From: Acidimicrobiaceae bacterium
Lineage (GTDB): Bacteria > Actinomycetota > Acidimicrobiia > Acidimicrobiales > RAAP-2
Direction: 5' to 3'
Assembly: GCA_003162395.1 (NCBI GenBank)
Contig: PMON01000078.1
Coordinates: forward strand, 1 to 64,000
DNA: 64,000 nucleotides
Shown here: positions 8,322-16,934 of the stretch, in pieces
Layout of the letters: the number at the start of each line of letters is the position of its first letter
Position numbering within the stretch: the stretch's first letter is position 1
The notes under the pieces: model-generated
What the model saw: the letters and a program-made list of their open reading frames with translations, nothing else
Database searches by the model: none
Told to the model about the DNA's origin: nothing
Translations under genes and position numbers: made by a program

Positions 8322-11252
8322 TCAAGAGAGGTTCCATCTGTCTGGACTCGCCTTTGCGAAGTCACTTATACCGATTGCCGCGAAATGCTTCTTGCCGCAG
8401 TTGACCTTCGCGGCTTCACTCGGGCGCAACAGATTGTCTTGCATGGTGCTCTTTGTCTCACGGATCATGTAGATCCTGTCCTGGCCCTCTTCCTGTTTGA
8501 TGATTGCCCAGTCCGGGTTGTAGTCGCCTACCGGGGTCGGCACTCTGAACCTGGGCGGCAACTTCATGAACAATTTGATGTCCTCGCGAGAGTCGAGCAG
8601 CTCCGCGAACTGTCTCTCGACGTCGGAGTCGTACACCACATAGTCAAAGTCAGTCTTCTGCTCGTTCTTAACCTTGTACATCTGGTCGATGAATCGGTCC
8701 CGCTCATCAAGGCCATCCTTCTGGAGCTCGCGCAACTCATAAAGGCTGCCTGCGATTTGTTCGTACTGAATGCCCTCGACAACCGAGGCTGCGAGAGTTG
8801 TCAGGATGCCTCGTTTGACCAGCTGAATGAAGTCATTCGGATTGTGCAGGAAATCACCGAGCCTGTCGCTCTGTATCAGAACATCTACGAGTGTCTTCCG
8901 AGTCAGGGAGGTCGCCTCTTGAAGTTCGGTGAGGATGTCAGGCATGTCGAAGGAGTCACTGAGGCCGGTGGACCGCGTTCCAAGTTCCTCTCCGCGTGCT
9001 CCACCTCGCATGATCTTCACACCCGCGCGAGTGATTTGGATCCTCAGAGGCTCGATTGTCTCTGCGGACTTGATGGCTTGGACCGAGTCACGGATGATGT
9101 CGTCTCGGTCAACTCGCACCCGATATGTCGTGCGTCGGCTGATGCGACTCCAGAACTCTACGAACTCGGGGCTCGTGTACAACTCCTTGTTCAACTTCCT
9201 GGGAGTGCGTTGGCGTGCCGTCTTGACGAAATGTTCGATTTTGCACTTATCAATGATGCTGATGATGTCTACTTCGTATCCCTCGAATTCTTGAGGAAGA
9301 CTCAGGGTGAATCCGATCTGATCTGGTACAAACGTCACAAGGACGCGGCCGTCGGCATCTAAGAATCCCGCGAGTCTGAGATGATCCCAAATCTGCTCCG
9401 ACCTCCGGTATCCAAGAAGCACCTCACGGTCATTCTCAAGATGCGCAAGTTTTGCAAACTCTCCCCGGCGAACAAAGCCGATACTTATTCCTGCTTTGAC
9501 GTAGTCTTCCTGCAAGCCTTTCGCGAATTCACGGTATGACTCATTCGCAATGACGGTCAGTTGGGCAATGCCCCTGTCGTTTACGCGTTCACCATCCTGA
9601 TCGACGGGGAGCCGTAAGCCCCGTCCAATCGTCTGCCGTCGTTCGAGCGCCTCCCCCATCTCTCGCAGTGCGCAGATCTGAAAGACGTTCGGATTGTCCC
9701 AACCTTCACGCAAGGCCGAATGACTGAAGATGAAACGCACTGGCTCTTTGTTGTCGAGCAAGCGAGCCTTGGCACGCATAATGAGGTCGTATGCGTCGTC
9801 GTCGCGCGAACTACCACGCTCGGTACTGTCAACATAGTGACTCTTACCCCTAGATTTCATCTCTGCGAAGTAAGCGCGGCGAAGCGCCTGTGGGTCCTCA
9901 GGAAGGAGTGATCTGTAGCGCTCCGATTTATCTCGTTCCTCGACAAACAGCTCATCGAACCATTGGGCGAACTTGCCATCAATCGTACTGTCATCTTCCG
10001 CGTAGCTCAGATAATTCGCGACCCGATCGATGAAGAAGAGGCTAAGCACCTTGATGCCCTTGCTCCGAAGTAGCACCTCCTTTCGTAGGTGTTCTTTGAT
10101 CGTTTCGCGAATCATTTCCCGATAGATAATGTCCGTACTGCCACCAATGGACTCTCCAAGCTGAAGAACTCCGCCATTGGTCAACTCTATGAACGCTGGT
10201 TCGAGACTCATCTCGTTGATCCGCCAGTTATTAGCGTAGGCGCTGTTGTTCGTCGCATCAGCCAAGTCCTTGTGCTGTGGAACGCTCACGAGCTTTCGTT
10301 CGAGCGAGCCGTCGGCCTTGCGGCAGACAAGTTCCAACTTCGCACGCCATGGATCACGTTGAACTTGGATCAGTTTGATGTACGGCTTGGCTTCCGCTCC
10401 TTCTTGGTGCACATCTGCCACGACAATTTGTTTGACGAGCCCAAGATCATGGGCGTCGATGGGATCAAGTCTGTATACGACATTTCTCTGCCGACGGTGT
10501 GTGGCACTGTAGCGAAGCGTGCAAAGTGGATTAAGTTCGCTTATCGCGCTTTGCGAAAGCTCCGATTCCATGTTCTGTGGCTCGTCCATGATGACTACCG
10601 GCCTGGTTGCACTAAGGTAGTCGATCGGACGTAGCCCATTGAGTTTGTCTCGGTACTGGTGAATGATGCGGGTACTCTTGTCGCCGCGGATTGCATCGAT
10701 CGTCACCACCATGATCTGAACCGTCGTGGATGTCGCGAACGGCTGGACCTCCTCTGCGGTCTTCCCACTGTAAATCGAGGCGTCGAACGGGATCGAGTAC
10801 AACTTCTTAAAGTGGTCTCGCATCAGATTGATGCTGGTTGTTACGCCTTCCTTAATGGCGGTGCTCGGAACCAGAATCACGAACTTAGTGAAGTTGTATC
10901 GCTTTCTCAACTCGAAGATCGTTCGCAGATAGACATAGGTCTTGCCAGTTCCAGTCTCCATTTCAACGTCAAAATCGAGGGAATCGTTTGCCAGCGATTC
11001 GCGCACCTCGAGCCCGTTCCGGTCCTGAATTCGCTGGAGATTGCTAAGAATCGCGGGGTCATCGAGGAGGAGATTGTTCCCGACGGCTCCAATTTCCAAC
11101 GTCAACAGCTGCGGCCCTGAGTCCTCTGTGTGATGATTCCGAAGGGCCGTGACGAGCCGCTCAGCGTCATTCGGTTGACCCTCAAAGAGGTCTACGACAG
11201 AACTTATGGCGTCGAGCTGGAACGGCTGATTTGGATCGAACTTGAACTCCAT
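8322..11252 (-). CDS. res: Type III restriction enzyme Res subunit (helicase-nuclease)
   Basis: FDVEMETGTGKTYVYLRTIFEL, VVIMDEPQNM, ALREGWDNPNVFQ, RRQTIGRGLRLPVDQDG, C-terminal YNPDWAIIKQEEGQDRIYMIRETKST; TGATG overlap with mod. Confidence 0.93.
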   Translation of the reverse strand: MEFKFDPNQPFQLDAISSVVDLFEGQPNDAERLVTALRNHHTEDSGPQLLTLEIGAVGNNLLLDDPAILSNLQRIQDRNGLEVRESLANDSLDFDVEMETGTGKTYVYLRTIFELRKRYNFTKFVILVPSTAIKEGVTTSINLMRDHFKKLYSIPFDASIYSGKTAEEVQPFATSTTVQIMVVTIDAIRGDKSTRIIHQYRDKLNGLRPIDYLSATRPVVIMDEPQNMESELSQSAISELNPLCTLRYSATHRRQRNVVYRLDPIDAHDLGLVKQIVVADVHQEGAEAKPYIKLIQVQRDPWRAKLELVCRKADGSLERKLVSVPQHKDLADATNNSAYANNWRINEMSLEPAFIELTNGGVLQLGESIGGSTDIIYREMIRETIKEHLRKEVLLRSKGIKVLSLFFIDRVANYLSYAEDDSTIDGKFAQWFDELFVEERDKSERYRSLLPEDPQALRRAYFAEMKSRGKSHYVDSTERGSSRDDDAYDLIMRAKARLLDNKEPVRFIFSHSALREGWDNPNVFQICALREMGEALERRQTIGRGLRLPVDQDGERVNDRGIAQLTVIANESYREFAKGLQEDYVKAGISIGFVRRGEFAKLAHLENDREVLLGYRRSEQIWDHLRLAGFLDADGRVLVTFVPDQIGFTLSLPQEFEGYEVDIISIIDKCKIEHFVKTARQRTPRKLNKELYTSPEFVEFWSRISRRTTYRVRVDRDDIIRDSVQAIKSAETIEPLRIQITRAGVKIMRGGARGEELGTRSTGLSDSFDMPDILTELQEATSLTRKTLVDVLIQSDRLGDFLHNPNDFIQLVKRGILTTLAASVVEGIQYEQIAGSLYELRELQKDGLDERDRFIDQMYKVKNEQKTDFDYVVYDSDVERQFAELLDSREDIKLFMKLPPRFRVPTPVGDYNPDWAIIKQEEGQDRIYMIRETKSTMQDNLLRPSEAAKVNCGKKHFAAIGISDFAKASPDRWNLS

Positions 11253-13231
11253 CAAGCCGTCCACAGCTCGACGGCTTTGGTCTTGCAGAGTTGTACCAAG
11301 TTGGTCTTGAGCTCGTCATCACCTTGAAACGCATCCTCAAGGATTACGATCTTTCCTGGCTTAGCATCGACAAGAGTACGCAGTTGCTCAAGCGTTGGCT
11401 TTACCTGCTCTGCGAGATAAGCGAGGAGCACGTTGTCTCCGACAGAGTATACATTCAGACCTGCGATGTCGACGACCGAGATCAGTTCAGTCAGCGAATG
11501 ACCCAGTTTAAGGAGCAACTCAGTCAGGAGTTCGTCTGCCGATGCTGATTCCTCATTTCCGTCACGTAATTCGAGAAGACGTTGCTTCAAATCGCCTTCT
11601 TCGATGTCGCTCGAAACCTTCCACTTAGGGAAATTGGTGTCAACGAGTTTGTACGTGCGATAACCGACGTCGAGTGGTCGCTCCCGAGAGGTCAAGTTCG
11701 ATTGAAAACTCTTGGCGACGTGGTTACCTGCAAGATCTAGGCGCCTCCTTGCGATGTCAGCAATTGTCCGGAATCCAGCCTTGCTCGCTTCGGAGTCGTC
11801 CGGCACTGGTTCAGGTAACTGGACCTGGACACACTGACGGCTTCCGCCATCTTCGGCGTTCAACTGCATGACCGCGTGCGCTGTCGTACCCGAGCCAGCG
11901 AAAAAGTCCATGACAAGTGAATCTGAGTGAGTTGCGATCGAACAGAAGAGTTTGATCAGGTCGACCGGTTTGGGAAAATCAAATAGCTTTGGATCGAGTT
12001 CAATCGCAGCGATGTCCTTTGAGCCAGCGGTTGTGCTGATATCCATCACCAGATCTTTTACTGATGTCGAGTCGACATCTCTCACCTTGGTGAATACCTT
12101 GTAGCCCTGAGGTCCTTCGACAAATTCAAGGTCGTATGACTCTGACTCAACCTTCTTCGCACTCCAACGGAATGCGTGATACTTATTGACGCCGTTGTTG
12201 TTCTGTTTTGGCTCGATCTTGACGTACCCCTCATGTAGATGCTCCTTTGACACCGGTTCAGTGCGAACGTCCTGGGTCGTGGGATTGAAGTAGATGTCGT
12301 AGACAAGATTGGCTCGCGTTACTTCGTTGAATGCAGAGTTGGTGTTGTACAACTCATTCTTCAGAACGTAAGGCCCGCGTTCGTCATGTTGCGCGGTGTA
12401 GTTGAAGCCCTTGTAGACCGTCGGCATGAGTGCCTTCAGTGCGGTCGCAGATGTACGAAAGTCTCCGATCTCGTCAATCTTGCGGGCGTAACAAAGTACA
12501 TATTCCTTTGTGCCGACTGCCCCTTCACTCGAGATCTGACGGCCCTTGAGGTTGCTTACCCACACGAAAGTGTTTAGGTAGTTACTCTCACTGAACACGA
12601 GATCACACAACTTCTTCAGATTGTCCAACTCGTGATCGTCGATGCTTATGAAGATGACACCGTCATCGGTGAGCAGATTGCGTGCGAGCTTCAACCGGGG
12701 GTACATCATATTTAGCCAATTACTGTGGAAGCGACCCTCTGTCTCGCTGTTTGTGCGAAGCGCGCGACGTTCTTCGTCCACTTGACGCGTGAACTCAAGG
12801 TAACTCTGCAATCCCTCCTGATAATTGTCAGGGTAGATGAAGTCCTTACCTGTGTTATAGGGCGGATCAATATATATCATTTTGATCTGGTTGTGATATC
12901 GCTTCTGAAGGATCTTGAGCACTTCCAGATTGTCACCTTCGATGAATACGTTTTGGGTGGTATTCCAATCTTTGCTCTCTTCCTTGGCTGGCCGCAGCGT
13001 TGCAGTCGTCGGTTCCTGCGCTGAACGCAAGGCAAGGCCCTTGCCTGGCCAAAACAATCCGAATCTCTCGCTGCCGTCTCCTCCGTAGTCTTCGCCGAGG
13101 AGTTCCTTGAGCTTGGCAACATCCACCTTGCCATCAGCGATCACTTCTGGGACTAGTTCCTCTAGCTGGCGAGCGAGCTCGCTGCGAAGGTTTGGACTAA
13201 CTCTTGGCACTTGCTGGGCATCGTCGGTCAT
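11252..13231 (-). CDS. mod: Type III DNA methyltransferase Mod subunit
   Basis: NVFIEGDNLEVLKILQKRYHNQIKMIYIDPPYNTGKDFIYPDN...DFFAGSGTTAHAVMQLN. Confidence 0.94.
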   Translation of the reverse strand: MTDDAQQVPRVSPNLRSELARQLEELVPEVIADGKVDVAKLKELLGEDYGGDGSERFGLFWPGKGLALRSAQEPTTATLRPAKEESKDWNTTQNVFIEGDNLEVLKILQKRYHNQIKMIYIDPPYNTGKDFIYPDNYQEGLQSYLEFTRQVDEERRALRTNSETEGRFHSNWLNMMYPRLKLARNLLTDDGVIFISIDDHELDNLKKLCDLVFSESNYLNTFVWVSNLKGRQISSEGAVGTKEYVLCYARKIDEIGDFRTSATALKALMPTVYKGFNYTAQHDERGPYVLKNELYNTNSAFNEVTRANLVYDIYFNPTTQDVRTEPVSKEHLHEGYVKIEPKQNNNGVNKYHAFRWSAKKVESESYDLEFVEGPQGYKVFTKVRDVDSTSVKDLVMDISTTAGSKDIAAIELDPKLFDFPKPVDLIKLFCSIATHSDSLVMDFFAGSGTTAHAVMQLNAEDGGSRQCVQVQLPEPVPDDSEASKAGFRTIADIARRRLDLAGNHVAKSFQSNLTSRERPLDVGYRTYKLVDTNFPKWKVSSDIEEGDLKQRLLELRDGNEESASADELLTELLLKLGHSLTELISVVDIAGLNVYSVGDNVLLAYLAEQVKPTLEQLRTLVDAKPGKIVILEDAFQGDDELKTNLVQLCKTKAVELWTA

Positions 13232-13413
13232 TCAGTTGTCCCTCTTATGCATCTCATTCATGATCCGTTCCACTGAATCATACCCAAACATATGTTCGCT
13301 GCCTAGTCCTTGACCCATCGTTGCACCTTGCCAATGCGTTCGCGAGGTGAGCGAAGCGTGTCGAGATGTACGCCGGGCGGTTGCTTCAGTCAGCAGCCGA
13401 CCCGCCAACTCTC

Positions 13414-14295
13414 CTAGACGGCGCCGATGGCTTGCGACACGTACGACAGCAAGACCTTCATTAGGTTGATGGCCAACCCCGCGTCCTGGTGGTCGACGGG
13501 GAATCCTTTGTCGCCTGCCACAATGACATTGACGTGTCGACCGGCGTGGAGATACTGCGATAGTGCCTTCACCAGCGAGTCGATCTCAGACTTCTTCGGC
13601 TCGGGAAGTGAGTCGAAGATGTTCTGCTTCGCCCCCGGTAGCGAGTCGAACGCTCCACGGAGATGGTTGAAGACTGCCGCATCGTCACCAATCGTGTACG
13701 CCCGCTCGGCTTGGTTGAGCAGAGTCGCGGTCGCTCTCCACGCATCCCCGATGGTCCCCTTTGGAATCCGGATCTCAACGTGCAGAAAGTCAGTGGCTCC
13801 AATCGGAGCGATGACCTTGGAGTACCAGTCGCTTCGCGGAATCGAGACCTGCATCCGATGATTCCCCTCCACGAGGTGCATCTCCGTCGGCTCCCCTGAT
13901 GAGGGTTCTCCGACCATCGTTTGCATGTCTGGTCCGGGCGTCCATGTCACCCGGATCTGGCCATAGAGACTTAGCTCGAGGGGAACGGCGTCCGTCTGTC
14001 CGAGTTTCTCGGTTACGTGGTGAATTAGGCGGTGGGTTGTGGGGAACTCAAGATCGAACGCCGAGGCCGATCCGCGAGCCGTCTCGCCGATGATTAGGGA
14101 CTGCCCCAAGAGTTCGTCCTGAGAAATCAGGCGCGCCCGCACACACTGAATCTCTGTCGTGACATGATCCAGTGGCGCGCGTACAGACAACGTTATGAGG
14201 ATCCGAGGGCGTAGGTGCCCCACGGACTGGACTGATCGAACTTGGGAGATGACCCACGAACGGGAACCCACATTCCAGTACCAGTCGTCGGCCAC
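13414..14295 (-). CDS. Hypothetical protein
   Basis: 293-aa ORF with coherent composition upstream of mod; no family recognised. Confidence 0.6.
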   Translation of the reverse strand: MADDWYWNVGSRSWVISQVRSVQSVGHLRPRILITLSVRAPLDHVTTEIQCVRARLISQDELLGQSLIIGETARGSASAFDLEFPTTHRLIHHVTEKLGQTDAVPLELSLYGQIRVTWTPGPDMQTMVGEPSSGEPTEMHLVEGNHRMQVSIPRSDWYSKVIAPIGATDFLHVEIRIPKGTIGDAWRATATLLNQAERAYTIGDDAAVFNHLRGAFDSLPGAKQNIFDSLPEPKKSEIDSLVKALSQYLHAGRHVNVIVAGDKGFPVDHQDAGLAINLMKVLLSYVSQAIGAV

Positions 14296-14518
14296 TTCGC
14301 TCCTCCCACTTCACCATCGGTCGCTGTGTCGAAGGTAGCAGCGGTCCGTGACAAAGGCCGACCTGATCAGGAACTTTGCGCACCAAGCCGCCCTCTTGAC
14401 AGACGGCATCTCCGTCGGCGTGGCCGAATACATTGGGACCGGCGGAACTTCCGCCAAGGAGGTACCCAGTGAATCAGATCCAAGACCTGTTTGGAATCAC
14501 TGAGATGACCGGGCAGCA

Positions 14519-14812
14519 GTGGACGAACTCGTTCGTCTCGCGCTGCACCCGGCTGTAGCCGCCTACCTATTTGGACAGGGCTATGTCGACGAGACGTATG
14601 GACGAGGGAGTCGGGAGCACAGGCGATACTCAATACTCGTTCACGCCACAGACGGACGCCCCCAGGTATGGAAGGCGTACTACATGGCACACGTACTGCC
14701 GGAGTACATTCCGGACGCCAGACCACCAAGCAACAAGCAGTACCACAACATGCGAAGTGCGCTCGACAGAGCGCGGACTCAGCTGGAAGGGAGTGGAAGG
14801 ATTCGGGGCTAG
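14519..14812 (+). CDS. Hypothetical small protein
   Basis: GTG start; MDELVRLALHPAVAAYLFGQGYVDETYGRGSREHRRYSILVHATDGRPQVWKAYYMAHVLPEY... Confidence 0.5.
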   Translation: MDELVRLALHPAVAAYLFGQGYVDETYGRGSREHRRYSILVHATDGRPQVWKAYYMAHVLPEYIPDARPPSNKQYHNMRSALDRARTQLEGSGRIRG

Positions 14813-14923
14813 TCCTCGTTTCGCGACCCTCCATGTAGCCAATCGCTCTCACTCCCGAGGTGATATGCAGAAGTAACCACTTATCGATCCTTGAGATCGA
14901 CACCAATCATGATCAAAGAATTA

Positions 14924-14951
14924 GCCCCCCCGAGTCAAGGCTCGGGGGGGC
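14924..14951. terminator. Strong (possibly bidirectional) hairpin terminator
   Basis: CCCCCCCGAG-TCAAGG-CTCGGGGGGG perfect 10-bp stem between convergent ORFs. Confidence 0.8.
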
Positions 14952-14966
14952 ATTCATTTCGTGCGA

Positions 14967-15443
14967 TCAATCTTGATCGCGCTCGGCATCCAACTCTTCG
15001 AACATCTGGTCCATCCGATCCAGGATTCGAGAAGCCCGAGCTGGATCGGCGAAGACGATGCCCATCTGACGAGCCATCTCTGGATCCGGCATCGGCCGGA
15101 GGGTGTTGGATTCGCCCAACTCCCTGACGTTCGCCCACAGCTCTGTCATGGGTGCTAGCTCGGCGTCGTTGACATCGAACACGGTCTCCGCATTTTGCCC
15201 TGTCCGAACGAGGCCTTGCACAACCCCCCAAATCGTGGGACCGACGAGACCGCGCAAGATTCGCCACGAACCGATCGGCTCATCTTCAAATGGATCGCGA
15301 AGGTAGCCGTCCACGCCCGAAAGGCGGGTTGGCTGAGCCTCTACGAACATCACGCCCATGTCTTGAGTGACTTGAACATCTACTTCCAGCCCGTCGGGGT
15401 CGACCCCAGGCCACTCCAGATAGACCTCGACGTTCTGCGGCAT
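14967..15443 (-). CDS. Hypothetical protein
   Basis: MPQNVEVYLEWPGVDPDGLEVDVQVTQDMGVMFVEAQP...; internal ATG preferred to the longer track ORF. Confidence 0.55.
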   Translation of the reverse strand: MPQNVEVYLEWPGVDPDGLEVDVQVTQDMGVMFVEAQPTRLSGVDGYLRDPFEDEPIGSWRILRGLVGPTIWGVVQGLVRTGQNAETVFDVNDAELAPMTELWANVRELGESNTLRPMPDPEMARQMGIVFADPARASRILDRMDQMFEELDAERDQD

Positions 15444-15738
15444 CGTGACATCTCCCTCGGGAAATGTCGTCGTCGTGCTCTTTCCGTACCCCACTGTGAC
15501 GCGCAACGACGCCTCCCTCCCCAGAAGTCCCACGCCGACACTCGGCAAGGGACTGAGGGGTGCGAGGAGCGCAACACTCGTCATCGCGTCACATGGTGCG
15601 GGAATTGGCTCCATTTGTCAAGCATGACCGCTTCCCTATTTCCATTTGACAGAGAGGTTCTCAATTGCGACCTGTCTGGTTCACTCAAGGGCGACTCGCG
15701 ATCCAGCGAGCGCAATGTGCCGAAGGGAACGGAGAACC

Positions 15739-15879
15739 ATGAAGCGAACAGATCGGATCGAATCTCGCGAGCACAGCTGTCCATGGCCCCATTGTGGAGA
15801 TGCAATGCACCGAGCCTGCTCGTCCTGTCACAAGTGCCACAACAGCTCACGACTCTCGAATCGAGGTGCAACGAAGTGA
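15739..15879 (+). CDS. 46-aa Cys/His-rich small protein
   Basis: MKRTDRIESREHSCPWPHCGDAMHRACSSCHKCHNSSRLSNRGATK; purine-rich RBS; stop overlaps the next GTG. Confidence 0.5.
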   Translation: MKRTDRIESREHSCPWPHCGDAMHRACSSCHKCHNSSRLSNRGATK

Positions 15880-16187
15880 ACGACTCCATCGTCCCATACA
15901 CGGGCGGGCTGGTTCAGCGGGGACGTACCGCACGCGGGCTTGCCGAGATCTCATCTGTCACGACGTTGGCAGAGGCTCGGGAAGATTCCCTCGCCCGCTT
16001 GGCTGACGTCAGAATCGCTAACGGCTGCGTGCTCCTGGAGCGCACGGTCCTCCGATTCGCTGCCCTTGACGGCCTGATCTCAAGCGTTTCTCACGACCGA
16101 CCTGGCCTTGAGATGACGCTGCGCGCAATTCAGCAGGACGTCGGGATGGCAACTGCCGGCGTGATCAGGGGGTACATGCAGAGATGA
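15876..16187 (+). CDS. Hypothetical protein of the transfer-like module
   Basis: GTGA overlap with upstream ORF and ATGA overlap with 16184; MNDSIVPYTGGLVQRGRTARGLAEISSVTTLAEAREDSLARLADV... Confidence 0.55.
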   Translation: MNDSIVPYTGGLVQRGRTARGLAEISSVTTLAEAREDSLARLADVRIANGCVLLERTVLRFAALDGLISSVSHDRPGLEMTLRAIQQDVGMATAGVIRGYMQR

Positions 16188-16441
16188 CTGCCGTCGTCTC
16201 TCAACTGCAGCAGTACCACGAGATGGCGATCACCTTTGGATGTCTCGCTGGGGCCTTCTTCCTGTTGCTCGGTATCGCCGTGGTGTTGCATGAGAACAAA
16301 AGGGCAGAGAACGAGCAGCTCAAGCAGGAGCTTCGCGATCTACACACCGAGATTCGAATCTTCCACCGGGCCGAGGGCGAGATCGATCGGCAGTTCGGTG
16401 CCGCATTCACGGAGGTACAGCGTCGAAGTCGGTTGAGGTAG
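16184..16441 (+). CDS. Small single-TM coiled-coil protein
   Basis: ITFGCLAGAFFLLLGIAVVLH TM segment then charged coiled coil. Confidence 0.6.
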   Translation: MTAVVSQLQQYHEMAITFGCLAGAFFLLLGIAVVLHENKRAENEQLKQELRDLHTEIRIFHRAEGEIDRQFGAAFTEVQRRSRLR

Positions 16442-16453
16442 TCGAGCAGTCCG

Positions 16454-16624
16454 ATGAAAGGCGGCCTCTACAACAGGGTGTTGTCCGCCCTCGTCTTGGT
16501 TGTAGTCGTTTGTATCGGTGTACGCATTGCGAGCTGGTTGATCGGCGGAGAGCTCGGAGTTCTTTTGGCAATCCTCTTCGTCGTCCTTCTCCTCGGCTTT
16601 CTAGTCCGAGGTCGCCGCCTGTAG
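16454..16624 (+). CDS. Small two-TM membrane protein
   Basis: MKGGLYNRVLSALVLVVVVCIGVRIASWLIGGELGVLLAILFVVLLLGFLVRGRRL. Confidence 0.5.
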   Translation: MKGGLYNRVLSALVLVVVVCIGVRIASWLIGGELGVLLAILFVVLLLGFLVRGRRL

Positions 16625-16656
16625 CCAAGCAAGAGACAAAGAAAGGACTTGACTCT

Positions 16657-16670
16657 TTGCATCAATGCAA
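16657..16670. promoter_or_regulatory. Putative operator TTGCATCAATGCAA
   Basis: TTGCA-N4-TGCAA palindrome upstream of the ATPase operon. Confidence 0.6.
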
Positions 16671-16738
16671 CGACAATCGAATCAGCGTCTGTCGAGCACC
16701 GTATAACCGCTCCAGTCGTTTCACCTTGCACAACTTCG

Positions 16739-16752
16739 TTGCATCTGTGCAA
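16739..16752. promoter_or_regulatory. Putative operator TTGCATCTGTGCAA
   Basis: Extended palindrome GTTGCA-TCTG-TGCAAC, centred 82 bp from the 16657 site. Confidence 0.6.
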
Positions 16753-16784
16753 CTGAGACCAAGCAAGTCGAAAGGGGGAAAACC

Positions 16785-16934
16785 ATGTCTAAGCAACTAC
16801 GCGCCACTGTCGTTCGACGTCGGCCATTGCCGATCGACGAATTCGTCAAGCTGCTCCTCGAGCAGGTCCGAGCCAACCAAGCGCAAGCACATAAGGAGGA
16901 AGAGACCAACGAAGACGAACGAGGTGCTGCATGA
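16785..16934 (+). CDS. 49-aa small protein preceding the ATPase
   Basis: RBS aaagggggaa; MSKQLRATVVRRRPLPIDEFVKLLLEQVRANQAQAHKEEETNEDERGAA; ATGA overlap with 16931. Confidence 0.55.
   Translation: MSKQLRATVVRRRPLPIDEFVKLLLEQVRANQAQAHKEEETNEDERGAA

Noticed and set aside
9452-9462. Additional TTGCA-type half sites within the cargo genes (e.g. ttttgcaaac)
   Set aside because: Lack the TTGCA-N4-TGCAA two-half-site architecture and lie inside coding sequence.
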